From Tubulanus polymorphus (lineage: Eukaryota; Nemertea; Palaeonemertea; Tubulaniformes; Tubulanidae): 64,000 nt of DNA. The stretch spans positions 25,500,650 through 25,564,649 of the forward strand of contig NC_134026.1 of assembly GCF_964204645.1 (NCBI RefSeq), given 5' to 3'. Of this stretch, positions 1 through 12,695 are shown one piece after another (position 1 is the first letter of the stretch; every line of letters starts with the position of its first letter). A program made the position numbers and the translations under genes. Below the pieces are notes generated by a model that was not told the DNA's origin, made no database searches, and saw nothing but the letters and a program-made list of their open reading frames with translations.

Positions 1-3000
1 ATACAGTATGTAATAACTTCAATTCTAATATAACAGCCATCGTGATTCACCTTTTTTCCGTCTATAATGAAAATGATTATCACTCAAACGCGAGTAAATG
101 AATGAAATAAATGAAATTAAGTCGCAGTCTTAGATGGTGCAATAACTGCATCTGACGATTCCAAGGAGATATCCGATTATCAAGCGTTCGCCGGAAAATT
201 TCTCGTACGCAACAATGATTGATACAGTTCAGCCGCGCAGTCGTCGGTAAAAAGATCCGATTTCAGTTTAATCATTCGCGATAAAACTCAAATAAAAGAA
301 TCTATGTTCTCTAAAGCCTTAACATTATTCCCGGGCATTAAAACTGACAAGCCAACAGTCGTTAAATCCATTGATGAATCGATTTCGAAATTAGACACAG
401 AGATGTAAAAAGATTTAGACGACCGCCGGCCATAAAGTTTAACGGAGCAAAACTAAATAATGTGCGCTTAAAATTCATCGCGCTATACATTATGTCGTTG
501 ATGAAGATGTATCTTTGAACGGTTCAGTAGAAAACAGCAATTCGTCAATACAGACTGCGCGGAGCATGGTCGTAAAATATACTTAATTTTTGCTAAAACT
601 TACAACTAAAATGAACTCTAATCAAACTACCGGTTAGATTTAGCATAAATTCGGGATAAATCTTTTCCGCCGAGGTTACGATCACGTCTGAAATTGTGTC
701 TGGATTAATTTCGTCGGAGAAATTGAAAACGCGACGTTGAAAATCACGCGGATTGATTTCCAAATGGAGGATCTTCAGTTCAATGATACGCACAAAGCGT
801 GTCATAAACAAAGGCACGAGGCAATTCAGTGCAGACCGAGAGCGCTGCTGATGAAAAAATTTTAATACCGATGAAAATTTACGACCAGTTATTAATTCAG
901 TTAGCGCCGGCCATATTTTACAACATCGGTTCATTAAAGTTAAGTCTCGCGTGTGAATAGATGTAATCACGTAATACGATGGCACCATTTCGTTTTAGGG
1001 TCCATGATGGTAGGACCCACCAAATCGCGCATAGGTGATCATTTCTTTGACTGAGGGTAAAAACAAGCACAAAAATGTGTCGAGATTGAGTTTTAATTGA
1101 TTTTGTCCGAAAAATCTAAATCTGGAAAATGCATTATCATATGTATAAAGAAAATGTCTGACGTAAATAAAGGGGATAATGAAAATTTAAAAAATGATAA
1201 TTCGTTTATCAGTTCTTGTTCAAATCGAGGGTTAATGCAAAATTAATGTGTTAGTTTCCATCTTGTAGCCCCTGAAATATAGGAACCGCAATGAGTAATA
1301 CCAATATAATAAACATGCGGCGATTACATGACTCGCTATAAATCTGTCCTGAAAATCACTTTTAATGAAAATCTACGAATGATTTCCAGTTCCACGCACA
1401 CCTCGTTTCATTACATAACGTGATTTAACTCGACTGTCATTTCAAACTAACATCTTCCATTAAGACCGGTGAAATATGTTTTTATATTCTAGCACATTAG
1501 CCACCGCAATAACACACCTATCTATCCGACATGATATAAGAGCCTTTGTCACACCAGGCCTTTTTATCTATAACATCACATGTCTTATTTCATCCGCAGC
1601 AAATGTTGACATCAATTTCAGTAGGTTCGTTAAAAAACATCTGTAATTTGTGTTGATATTGTTTCTAACGCTGGAAACCGTCCATACCTTTCATCCTGCT
1701 GGTATATGCAAGCAGCGTATTGGCTGATCACAACGGTCAAACCGACCTCAACCAAAGCCGTACCACACTGTGAAATCGATTTGACTGGAAAGTCTAGATC
1801 AATATTACTCATCTAACTACAAAATTCTGAAAATCTGTATATACCACGTATTAGAACTGTGATATACAGCTGGGAATATGAAGTTGTATTACGAGGTTCA
1901 TTAATCAATCTTCAAGGTACGAATGCGCATTAGAATAACGTGTGAAAAGACATCTCTGAAGAAACTATCGATCACGAATACGTCATAAATAAAAGAAACT
2001 AACAGATCTATTAAATTCTGGTTAATAAATCAATTAGGGAATGCGCTACAATTTGCAGCTCGTAATTTACAATTAAAATAGAGTCACATAAAACTAGTGG
2101 AGTAGGTTGCACGACCGCATTAACGATGGCTACAATTGAAAAGGCAATAAATTCAAGGATGCTCAATGAAATAAAGTTTTTAATGTTGAAATCTATTCCC
2201 ATTACTGATTAATGGCTCAACCAAATCAGCGAGGGATGGAAATAAATCAAGGTAAATGGTGTTCAATTCTAACAGGTAAACATTTATAATGAAACTGAGC
2301 TCCTGGGGATTCTACTAGTATGTCAGCCATCAAATCCATCGTGGGAAAAAAGAAGTTAGATACGTATACTGATGAACTCATCAACCAAACAGACAATGAC
2401 CTCAGAAGTATAGTAACTAGTAAAACCCGCAGTGAGACTTGTCAATACTGTGTGATACAAATCAAGGCATTCACTTTATTTCTATACTTGATCAACTTCA
2501 CAATGATTGTTTCAAGACTTCCATATATAGAGCTTCTTTGACACGGATTCGTTGACGAATAGGACAGTATCCTCGTCCAACTCACAGTGAATACTTCATT
2601 AGACAAATGCAAACCCGGCGACTTTCTCCACCAGTGGAAATTACATTTGTCCGCCCGCCTTTCAAGGAATTTTTATTAAGTGAGCGTCACCCGAATTACA
2701 GGAATGGACACAAATGCTAACTATCTTACAGCTAATAAAACGACTGAATCGAACCTGTGTGAAGGCATCTCCATGATGCGAGTTTCTTTCATTCTTATCT
2801 CTTAAATAGATTTCATTAACGTTGAAAATACTTAGTAGTTTCATCGGTTAAGTCAGGACGCAAACACTAAGATCATCCGAGTGACCATTCAATAATACGC
2901 GATCGCAAACTTTCAGTAATAATCAAGTGAATCGCTGACAATTTCGCCGCGGGTTTTATTTCCCTATATCGAACCCATTGCATTGATAATTCAGCGGGCT

Positions 3001-6000
3001 ACATTTGATTTTTTCTCTGTTTTCTCAGTTGCCGACGACGACAAATCCCACGAGCATTTTCAGTCAACTGGAGTAATGTATCGACGCTTGATGAAACCGA
3101 CAGAAAAATCAAATGTCCGGAATGACCCACGGCTACGGTGACCACGACCAACTCGCTCAAATTACACCGTTATACAACAGCGATGGATTTAAATTTTGTG
3201 CAGGTGACAAACGAAAATGGTATGAACATTATTGACGAGTGACTTCCACGCATTGTCCAGACTGCCCATCGGCGATACATCTGACCGGGTCATTACGGGA
3301 TGCTTTGTTCTAACATCGCCTGAATTATGGAAATTTCACATCGAAGTTTGACAGTTGGCGAAACTTCAGACTTCAATTACCGCGCCGCAATCGTCGAGTT
3401 CAAGGCTACTCGCTGTTCGGGGAAATAGTTTTGTCAATTCCATGCAAATACGTGTAATTCATCTTCGATTTCAGAACGTGCTGGGATAAGGTCATTCGCG
3501 ATTCACGAAGTGGACCGACGCTGCTCATTCAAAACAAAACCAGATCGAATCATTCGAAGTCTAGGACCAATTCAAAGATGATTGGCAAACTTTTTTTCGC
3601 TATCGTCATTTTTCTCAACAAGGTTATCGAGATGCAGCTCGGGAAAGCGAGCGGTCAAGATAACAAATAAGCGACGTCGACGCGAACAAAAAGAAAAAGT
3701 TATTTTCCCTTCGATAAACGTTTGTAATAACACGACGGATGAATATGAAATTGACTTGCCGAGCGAAATCATCCACAACTGATCTAACATTCACGATCGT
3801 GATTGCTTCGATGATCAAATATTTGAAGATAAAAGTAATGCCAACGCGACGGTCAGCTTACAGAGTTTCTTTGAAAATGGACAATTTTTCGCATTGGCCA
3901 CAAAGGCTCGTCCGGTGAGCGACTTGAAAGAAGATTATAAGCATCAAATGAAAGAGCACGGTATGGGTATTTAGCTTTTTCGACGGCGACCGTGATGTAC
4001 AATTGGGAATTTTTACCGACAGCAACGGCGGTTATGCCGAGTTCGAAAATGGCTGTTTGATGTTGAAAATTGCGTTTTTCGGACACAACTTTCAAAAGCC
4101 GGTCAACGGGCATAGAAATAACGCACGCATCTGTCATCAAAGGTCATTTCAAAGCGAGAGGATCAACTCGACAAGTAATTTCCACACATGAGCCTCAAGT
4201 CATAGAACAACTAACTGTCCGTAGCACACTCGCCACTTGAAGTACCAAGGCAAACAAGAAACTGCGTGGTATTTTCCACGTCTCCAGGAATTCAAGGTCA
4301 GTACGATGATAAGGCTCCCAAAATAGTTACCAATACAGGATACCAAAAACTAATCGTCAATTTTATAAAATACGTATAAAAACCCACACAAAATCTTCTG
4401 GATAGCTTCTATACTGTACAAGGGTAGGTTTTAACTTAAAAGCAGTCAGGTCAACGTCAGCAGGTGACAATAAAAATCCATTACGCTGGTCAATATACCA
4501 TCGAACCAGTGTGAATCATGCCGCGGAAAATTTCATGATTACATAATCATTTTGTCCATTGCAGACAACGCGGTGGACATTCATCGACATCCTCGACAGC
4601 TTCTCGGGGTCAAGGTCATTTTGATTGATGGAGATTCGTGAAAAATAGAATTTCGGATCGTCTAATTTAGCATTATGAAAATTAATTGAGGGGACACAAA
4701 AACTGGGGACACAAAAAATGTTGATTAACCAGAAATGAAACCGAGTAGGCCTACGGTACAATCAAACATATTTCTAAACTGTGCTGATGAATAAACTGTA
4801 AAGCGAGCGCTGGGATAGTTTCATGACACCATCGGGAATCGGAAAAATTAAATACAATATTTATAACCGATGCAAAATCCGATTATACCCGCTTTTTAAT
4901 TTTACTAGCGAAACGTAATTGCATTCGATGCAAACACGGAAACCATGTTGAATGTTTCATTCGGTTCCGCGCGGTTATTAAACCTGACATGTTATATAAT
5001 CCATAGCTTTTTAATTGGATTTCACTGCGAATGAACCTATTAGAAAATGCATCAACCGTTCGGCGGGCAAAATCTCATTAAATTTCTATAATTTCAACAG
5101 ACACGTTTATCGTGAAATTAAAACCATACCGAATGATAATAAAAATTCGCCTCAGCCTGTATACTACCGTAGTTCTACGTATACGAAAACTATTTCATTA
5201 TTTTCCACAGCAATTACAGCGTCAATTATATTCTAACGATTTTTATTGTATATCGTATCCGATGCCGAACAAAATGATCGAATGCGAATATTTTCTTTTA
5301 ATTTCTCCATCAAGTATATGAACACTTTCGTAAGATACCGACGATCGATATCAACCCAGACGAAATTGCATCTTTTGACAGTTATTAGCGATAGGAGCGA
5401 TGTGACACCTCGTAAAAAAGGAAAATAAAAAATAAACCGCATCTTTAATGACTTCATATCTTCCCGGACACTTAACCGAAAGCTGAATTAAACATCTCGA
5501 CTTTTTGAAATTGTGTATTTCGAAAATTGATGAAAATGAATACCAAATCATTTGATGATTTCACGAGAAAATTGAACATGCAAAGACTAGATAATTTCGT
5601 ATGAATTTTTCACTTCCGCGAAACCGAAGAGTCACAACCTCGACAGCCTATTAGCGTGCAATGTAAGCCACTACACAGTCAGTTTGACTTTAAGGCTAAT
5701 TAGATCTCCAAGTTCTGGCGATGCTGGTTTTTGCCTGTTAGAATTTCAGCGGCGCAATCAGACCCGGCAACCCACTCGAATAATTACACGTCGTTTCACT
5801 AATGGCCGAGTGTCAAATTTTAATCACCATCGACCAACGAAGTCTTGGAAACATTCCTGCGTTTAAATGTGCTTGAACAAAATTGTCGCTTTGCGTCTAA
5901 GTAGCTCAAATGTCATGACACAGTTGGGCGATTAGGTCATTAGAGAAATTCAGCAGAATTGGCAAAAATCGTGAAATCGTATTTCGTTTCTCTGAGTCAC

Positions 6001-7335
6001 TAGATCCACGCGCTTTTTTGAATAACTTTTGAATTTCTCTTCAAGTGGTCATGGGAAAAAACTATTTTGTTATTCTTTCTTGAAATAATGGAACATGAAA
6101 ATTACGTAGATGATCCATAATGAATGCGCAAATACAATATCATCTATCATTACCAATGGTACGGGTAAAAACCAATAAAAATAGGCACCATTGAAAACCT
6201 ATTACCATTAATCAAATATGACGCAAATGGCCCCCGTACGTTACTGAAATTAAGTTCACAGATTAAGTCCTAATTAAAGAAGCACATTTTAATCGTTGCT
6301 CAATGTTGAATTATGGACGATCTACTTAACCCCGAGTAACATGGATTTGCCTGCGATAATGATTGTACATGGATATGAGCTATAGTTAATCTAAAAGCTA
6401 CCTCGAGATGAAAAGTGGTTTCAACCGCAAAGCGATGAACTGAAACCCACATATTTTTATAATCTACGCACACATACCTAATAATGAAATAGAATGGGAT
6501 GATCAGTAACAAGTCCTTGAGTGTAGTTATGAGCAATATCGGACAGAAATGATTGTGCGATTATCTCAAGATCGGTCAAGGTAAGGAGAGTCCAGTTATT
6601 CGAGTTTTCTCTTTCAGAAGAATGCGACAACTATGGCTATCTACTTTCCTGTTAATGTTTTTAATCCTGAAAGATATATCAGCCTATTCTCCCAAAGGGC
6701 TTTAATTAATGGGCAATTTCAGTTGCAGAACTATAGTTTATTCATTTATCATATTGGTCAATTCGTCGTCTAAGGTTCTAGCGATCCGATAGTCAAACTT
6801 TAACGAAGCCAGTCGATCAATTACAATACTTATATAGCAAGCGTGTTTGAAATGAAAGGATACCCTAGCTCTAATTATACCACATTGTCCGGTAAGATTA
6901 ACAGAAAGCAAGGAAACACACGAATGAAGGCGGCAAATCAATGAAACAAAAATACCGACCACCGGAGAATACAACGATTTGCCACAAATATGAAAGAAAG
7001 CCGGCATCTTTTTCTGTAAATTACTCGTCTCATCATTACTCGAATTCACGTAAAGAGAACTTAATTATTTTTGCCTCGCAGAGCCGGTCATGCTGAGAAA
7101 TTATAGCATCATTATCCGTGTGAAAGGATGGTGAATTGCGGATTGGAAACTGCAGCGATAGTGCGTAATAATATCTACTATAGCCCCCGATTCCAGGCCA
7201 GGTTCACTCGATATAGTGGAGTGGTGTCAAACAATCATCTAATCATTATTACATGACCAAGTTTTATGATTCTAAATTAAGTAAATTAATCAATTTCAAA
7301 TTCAATTTGAGTACTGTAGAGCCAGTGTTCGGACA
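1..7335. other. Non-coding AT-rich DNA, no supported gene
   Basis: The longest open frame here is 131 codons on the minus strand (593-988). It has no recognisable domain and no convincing splice context, so I treat it as chance. The stretch holds scattered homeodomain-type ATTA cores, one TAGGCCTA palindrome near 4746 and a short direct duplication at 4690-4717. Nothing in it supports an RNA gene. It could be intergenic or intronic. Confidence 0.6.
4690..4717. repeat. 13-bp direct duplication
   Basis: The 13-mer GGGGACACAAAAA occurs at 4690-4702 and again at 4705-4717, separated by two bases. It is a short local duplication, probably from replication slippage. It makes a minus-strand frame across it repeat the residues FCVPS. 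Confidence 0.85.
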
Positions 7336-7346
7336 ATAAGATATAT

Positions 7347-7624
7347 CCTAAGTTTAATTCCCACTATACACGCAGAATTATAAAAAAAACTAAAAACGAA
7401 TCTTATTTCTCCAGAATTAAAATCAAAATACACGACGTTTTTAACTCTCACTAGAGATCAGCTGAAACCTGACGATGATCTCGAGCGAGAGTTCGAAACG
7501 TCGTGTATGTTGATTTTAATTCTTGAGAAAAAAATCGTTTTTAATCTTTTAAATTCTTATAAAGTGGGTTATACTTATTATCTGTATTATCTATTATCCA
7601 CGTCAGAGAGCGGCTATTCTACCT
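7347..7624. mobile_element. Palindromic non-autonomous element bounded by 11-bp direct repeats
   Basis: A long imperfect inverted repeat occupies most of this interval. The inner arms run from about 7391 to 7459 and from 7477 to 7543 around a 17-nt loop, and weaker pairing continues outward to a CCCACT at 7360-7365 matched by AGTGGG at 7563-7568. The words GAATTAAAATCAA and ACACGACGTTT in the left arm have their complements in the right arm. The 11-mer ATAAGATATAT lies just outside on each side (7336-7346 and 7625-7635) and could be a target-site duplication. There is no coding capacity. Foldback elements, MITEs, and ribozyme-bearing retroelement relics all fit. An 11-bp duplication is long for a cut-and-paste transposon and more like target-primed retroelement insertion. 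The structure is seen directly; the class is inferred. Confidence 0.7.
7469..7502 (+). ncRNA. Hammerhead-ribozyme-like core motif
   Basis: Within the palindrome the plus strand reads CTGACGA (7469-7475), which fits the hammerhead consensus CUGANGA. One unpaired T follows, then a stem GATCTC/GAGTTC (7477-7482 with 7489-7494, one T-T mismatch) closing a 6-nt loop, then GAAAC (7495-7499) and GTC (7500-7502). The order CUGANGA, stem II, GAAA, then a GUC site is that of hammerhead ribozymes, which are known in Penelope-like elements and retrozymes. Stems I and III are not clearly formed here, and there is an extra base before stem II, so this is a resemblance and not proof of activity. It may be a decayed copy. 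Confidence 0.4.
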
Positions 7625-7636
7625 ATAAGATATATG

Positions 7637-9354
7637 ATTGAATATTCTTGTAAGTATAACTGTAGTAAAAGACAGGAGATGTAATTGAATTGTTACGTGT
7701 TGAATTCAAGAAAGGTAGTTACATCTTCGTATTTCAATGACGTATAAGATGGAAATATAACACCGATACGAAATGTGATTCTAGTAAAGATCCGAACCGG
7801 GCATTGTTTCTTTGGTTCATTAATACTCGCCGTATCAATTTTCAGATATTCGTTTTTATTATCAAGCCAGTTACAATGAAATAAACCCTTTGAAATACAA
7901 ACTTCATAGAAATAACGACATTTTCAACGTGATTCGCCAGACATAATGCAACGCGCGAGCAAAGTGAACCGTTAATAGGATTTTCCCTTTTTTTATACAT
8001 CGGCGAAGAATGCAATATGGCAACTTAAATGATTTAATGATGAAATCGCAAGCTGCTTAGACGACTTCACAGCAATTGGACGATGTTGAAATTATGGAAC
8101 TCTTTTGAAATTTAATGCTTTTACAGCGACGCACGGCGTATGAGGTATCGGTAGCCGTTTGAGGAATTAGCACCGACAGTCGACTTGCCTAATAAATCTA
8201 CAAGGGTATCGTCACCTATCGCAAAGGATGTTCGTCGCTTCGAAGTAAATATGATTTCTTTTCGAATAGCGAATTCTCGCCGCGTTGACGGCAACGATTC
8301 GACGTTAACCTCTATCGAAAAAACGCCGCAAATTAAATTCTTTGTCCGATCGACGTCATCATCTCAATAATCGGCTATTTATGAGCCGACTTGAAAGTGA
8401 AATCGACAGCCATTAAGCGGATTAATTTCAATTGAAATTTCCGACGAATTCGCACCGATCAGCGCGAAACGTTTTGTTTGAAGTGAGATTCATACAGAAT
8501 ACTTCATTACGTTCTATCAGCGCAAGTGTCTGAATTGAAATTAGGACCCGTTCTAATTTCTAAAAGGCTTTACAACTTTTAAATCCGATTTCGAAAAAAC
8601 CATTACCACAATATTCACAAGAACATTACGTCAATAAAATACGGCCATATCTTCTCCTCTTACAAAGAGACCCAATTAATTTATGGCATCATTTTCTTAA
8701 TTAAAACCGCGGAGTTTATTTGTGTATCTCGCCCCGAATGAAATATACGATGCTTTTAGCGGCAAAACGCAAATAACTGCAGGAACTTATTAGATCTAGC
8801 ATGAAACACAAAATAAAAGCTTTTAATAACAATTTTAATGTCGCCACGACATAAAGCCACTATCTCTAATGGCTTTTTGTGCTGCGGTAACACCATATTT
8901 TACTATCAGAATCATATTAATTTATATTTGGAATGAATGACTTGACATTAGGTTTAATGCAGCTTTTGTGATTACATCGACATAAATCAGTGGTAAAATC
9001 TACAAAACCCGTGTCAGCCTTGAAAAACATGGCACGAATGTGATGGATGGCAACGAATCCATCAACCGAAGATCCAGTTTGAACTCAATTCCTTCTGTCA
9101 ACATAGTGACGCACGAGTTGTGGCTTTAATCGAGCAATAATTTCATTTAAATGACGTTTCGACCAACAAATTATATTCACCTTATAACAGACACGTATCC
9201 AGCGCGTAAACTGCCACACTTTGAGAAAAAACTAAAATGTTGGAAACATCCCTTTAAATAGAATCTCAACAGCTATCTGCTGGTCGTTGAGTCTTTTACT
9301 ATTCTGCGCCATTTCTTTGGAATACGTTACCTTACCACTTACACGTAAGTTCAG
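7637..9354. other. Non-coding DNA with palindromic AATTTCAATTGAAATT
   Basis: No frame here has coding support. A perfect 16-bp palindrome, AATTTCAATTGAAATT, lies at 8424-8439, and a TTAATTAA lies near 8697. Stretches such as 8390-8470 and 8640-8800 are rich in ATTA and AATT words and could be regulatory, but this cannot be tested without comparison. Confidence 0.5.
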
Positions 9355-9462
9355 AGGCCGGATTCGGAGACTGGTATTAACTTTAACCCGGGGTTAACTC
9401 CATTGAAAATGAATTGAGTAAGCCCCCAGGTTAAAGACAATACCGGTCTATAGAGCTGGGCC
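9355..9462. repeat. Palindromic dispersed repeat, copy 1
   Basis: The arms at 9369-9393 and 9424-9448 are inverted copies matching at about 21 of 25 positions, and they enclose a 30-nt centre that contains CCATTGAAAATG. Flanking words GAGGCCG on the left and GAGCTGG on the right also occur around the related copy at 56.8 kb. It has no coding capacity and looks like a MITE-type or foldback repeat. No clear target-site duplication was seen. Confidence 0.6.
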
Positions 9463-11456
9463 TAGATCTCAAATCAAGACAAAACCTTTTTACCATAGCT
9501 TATTCCCAACCTTTTTATGTCTTATTGCTATTCTACGTATTTATTTTTTTTAATTCGTGCATCTTAATTTGTAAATTATCATTATTATTATGTATAGCTC
9601 TCTTAACTGAACTTAGTACTTAAACCCAATTTACTTGATGGACCGAGATTTTCTTTCTTGACTTCGATCATTCATATTCCTCTTGATTCGTAGCTCTCGA
9701 TATCGAGATCACGTTTTCAAAACTCGATTTTCGACGATAACAAAAGCAAAGCCTGGGAAATAATGTTTGCGCGGTGGAATGAAATCTAAGAAGCTCTTCA
9801 ACTCGACAGAACAGAAATAAACCGCGTATAACACTGCTATCGACGTTCGCAACCGAATCCGATCTTCAAATGAATAATTCACCGCCTACGATGATAATTT
9901 ATTAATTTCACTCTAAAACAAAAGACGATTTCACTTCAAGTTCTAGTATTAAGAACAACGGGCTCGAATAGAGCTCACTAGGTTGCATTGCGTAATCGAT
10001 CGGTACATCCTCAAATTTCGTTCAATCGTATCTATGCGCCTTGCAATAAAATACTGTTACACGTGAAAAAATATCGAAAATTACAAACGGTTTCAGTTTT
10101 CAGTGTACGTTAAAATTGAGCAGTGAATTGGTCACAAGTGCAAGATTACACCCGAGCTTTCATAATCGAACATGACTTATTAATGTTTACTCTTTGTCGC
10201 TATCGAAGGCGGTTACAGCACGTTGAACAGCCATTTCACCGCGAGACTGAATGTCAATGGAGATGGATATGCCCTCGAAAAAATTAAAAGTGAAATTTCT
10301 GGGAGAACCGCCATCTGGTTAAGAGAGATATTAATTACTCGACAAGCAATCTTATATTACCGCTCTTATCCCCACAAATAACCAAACCAGGGTCAAAGAA
10401 AATTACATCTTCAAGATCGGTAGAGATGACTTGAATTGTTGAAGAAAGTCAATTCTTATCAGCCCACTAAAGAAGTTCCCAAAAACATCGAGTCTCGACC
10501 TATCATCTTGAAAACCCCTGCAAAATTAAGATATATTGCTTGTCAAACGAGGGTTATCATAAAAACATTTTCTACGTCCATTTCAACCGAAAACCATTGA
10601 CAATTCAAGAAAATATAAAAACAGCCTTCACCGCAGGATACGAAACCAGACAAAAATATCTTTCGCATAAATATTTGCATATTTATTAATACGGTGATGC
10701 AATCCTTTTGAGATGCGATGTCTCTCCGATGATGGAAGATACCCGAGGCATGTTGGAAGCATTTCTTTTCAATAAGACCATCCTAATTACTGACGAATAC
10801 GAAATCAAATGCGAAAATGCCAACTCCAGGTGGTTTGCCTTTCGATATTTCATTTTCACGCCGACCGAAGGAAGACGCGCCGAAACAAAACTTTTGTTCG
10901 ACGCACAATAAACAACGAAGCCATTTTCAGATTCGACTTCCTGTTAGGCATTATTAGATGCTGAAACGAGCCTTATTTTCAACTCGCGTGTCTCGGAGCC
11001 ATCCGTCGAGATGCGCGGTTGCAGTGACACGTGCTGTGAATCCACTAGCGCCCTCTGGCAGTTCACAATCAACAATCGGCACTTGTAATTGTCGGCTAAT
11101 CATTCTAAGCTGTTAGAGCCTTGCGGTAATGCTGGTACATAAGTAAAATGCCCGCAAGTTTCAACAGCTCACGTAGACTTCTCTAATTTGTTTTATGAGA
11201 GGGAATAATATGTTGAATTGCGAAAGTAATAAGTGTTTTAAGGCAGAAATGACGCTGTAACCTTTTTTGTAAACATCGTTCAATACAATAACGGACAAAG
11301 ACATGAAGAACATGATTCTCATTATGATTTTTTTTTCATCTTCAGTACCGTGCAATGATGTAGGTTAATTTTCCTTTGGACAAATGAGAAATGAACTGAC
11401 TGAGAATTTATTCTTATGGTGGCAGCTGTACTTGGATTCTTCAGTTAAGATATGAA
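9463..11456. other. Non-coding DNA
   Basis: No supported gene. An octamer-type site, the complement of ATGCAAAT, lies near 10676. The 67-codon plus-strand frame at 10708-10911 and the 64-codon minus-strand frame at 11161-11355 show no recognisable domain. Confidence 0.5.
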
Positions 11457-11648
11457 TCAAGCTGAAAAGAAATACATTTTCACCTTTTTCTTTTTCCCTT
11501 TCACTGGATTTTTGACCACTTTCGCACTTTTCTTTGCCTTCTTTGTTTCCATGGCCTTCTTTCCTTGAGCATTCTTTTTGCGCTTTTTTTCCACTGTTAA
11601 GTCAGATTGGGTGGAGTCAGCCACCATTTTCATACTCGCTGCACTCAT
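11457..11648 (-). CDS. Candidate lysine-rich exon, unassigned
   Basis: The minus strand encodes 63 residues starting MSAASMKMVADSTQSD and then turning strongly basic, with runs such as KKRKKN, KKAKKSAK and KGKKKK that would act as nuclear or nucleolar localisation signals. The ATG is at 11648. Just upstream on the minus strand a CACATAG could serve as a weak 3' splice site, and inside the frame AAG|GTGAAA is a moderate 5' splice site, which would remove the last residues before the stop. If real, it would be the N-terminal exon of a nuclear basic protein. I do not recognise the family. A lysine-rich frame can also arise from AAG/AAA-rich DNA by chance. It lies in a stretch with fewer CpG than its neighbours. 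Confidence 0.25.
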   Translation of the reverse strand: MSAASMKMVADSTQSDLTVEKKRKKNAQGKKAMETKKAKKSAKVVKNPVKGKKKKVKMYFFSA

Positions 11649-12326
11649 ATTATATAAAACCTATGTGATAAAAGCATAATTTCGATATATAGATTTGTTT
11701 CATCAAGGTTAAATCAGATTCAGGTAACTAGACCAAACAATTGACTGGCGTAATCTCCACACGAGGTTTCAGAAGGGCAGCATTAATTACACTACTTTTA
11801 ATCTACCCCTCTGAAAATCAGACAGCCCCTTTGCACTTATATGGCCCCGACTATTTTTCAAGGAATTATTGCTGAAATTAATTTCAAAATGCTTCTCAAA
11901 TTCAGTGGTGTTTCTGTAGATGGCTTTTTTATCGTTGATGACCTACATTACGTATAAAAAATTCCAAACGAAATTGTTAGGATCCTCCTCATTCAATGAT
12001 AGACAATATTCGTCAGGAATACCCTGCAGCTTTAAATTTGCAAAAAATCTGTATTCACAAAAATCCTCACAAATAATATATATCCAATAAATGGCAGAAT
12101 TTACATTTTCCCATCCAGTATCGATCTAAATAAAAAGCTTCACCTTTTTTAATACACCACAAGCTACAAGTTTGATGGTTCATATCAATTCTACCCAGTT
12201 AATCTTGATTCTTCAGGACAGTTTTATATCATTAACAACAGGAAATACTGTTACAAATATGTTTCACCCTAACCACTGATAAGCCACTTACAACTGCTAG
12301 GCCAACAGGGTATTCCTGTGACTGCT
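11649..12326. other. Low-CpG non-coding stretch
   Basis: This part of the 11.1-12.6 kb segment has visibly fewer CpG and TGGTCA words than the DNA on either side. By eye the segment has about half the CpG expected from its base composition. That could mean transcribed, methylated sequence, or an old insertion. No exon could be fixed within it. Confidence 0.4.
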
Positions 12327-12551
12327 TCAGACTAGAAAGGTGTCAAGGTGTTTGGTAGGTGAGGGATAGTTTAACGTTTTAGTCTTGCGGTTAACCATTG
12401 AGTGCAAAACTGCAAATAAATTATCAAATCCAGCTGTCATCCTACTCTCCGAATACAGGTAGCAATTAAAATATGGTCTGGCCAAATTGAAAAAAGTTTG
12501 AATACGGTCACAAACAAACAGTGCGACCGATGCAGGTGCAAAGCCATCCAT
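12327..12551 (-). CDS. Unassigned 74-codon frame, possible exon or repeat fragment
   Basis: The frame begins MDGFAPASVALFVCDRIQ and stays open about 20 codons upstream of its ATG, giving roughly 95 codons between stops. No conserved domain was recognised. No strong donor ends it, although ATTTATTTGCAG inside it could act as an acceptor. It may be an exon fragment, a decayed mobile-element frame, or chance. Confidence 0.15.
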   Translation of the reverse strand: MDGFAPASVALFVCDRIQTFFNLARPYFNCYLYSESRMTAGFDNLFAVLHSMVNRKTKTLNYPSPTKHLDTFLV

Positions 12552-12681
12552 GCCATGCAGGGTCAGAGGTCCGATACGCGTTCTTAGGATCTCCTGGATG
12601 CTATCGGATCATAATATCTAAACTCTTGAAAATTTTTTGAGACAAGTAGTAGTTGATACTGGCTGTTTTAGAGTGAAAGCC

Positions 12682-12695
12682 GAGACCGGTATTAA
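12682..12695. repeat. Short possible fragment of the 9.36 kb palindromic repeat
   Basis: GAGACCGGTATTAA matches GAGACTGGTATTAA, the outer left arm at 9367-9380, at 13 of 14 positions. No further similarity follows, so this is either a truncated copy or coincidence. Confidence 0.3.

Noticed and set aside
593-988. 131-codon minus-strand frame, the longest in the window
   Set aside because: No domain or splice context. At about 38% GC roughly one such frame is expected by chance in 64 kb.
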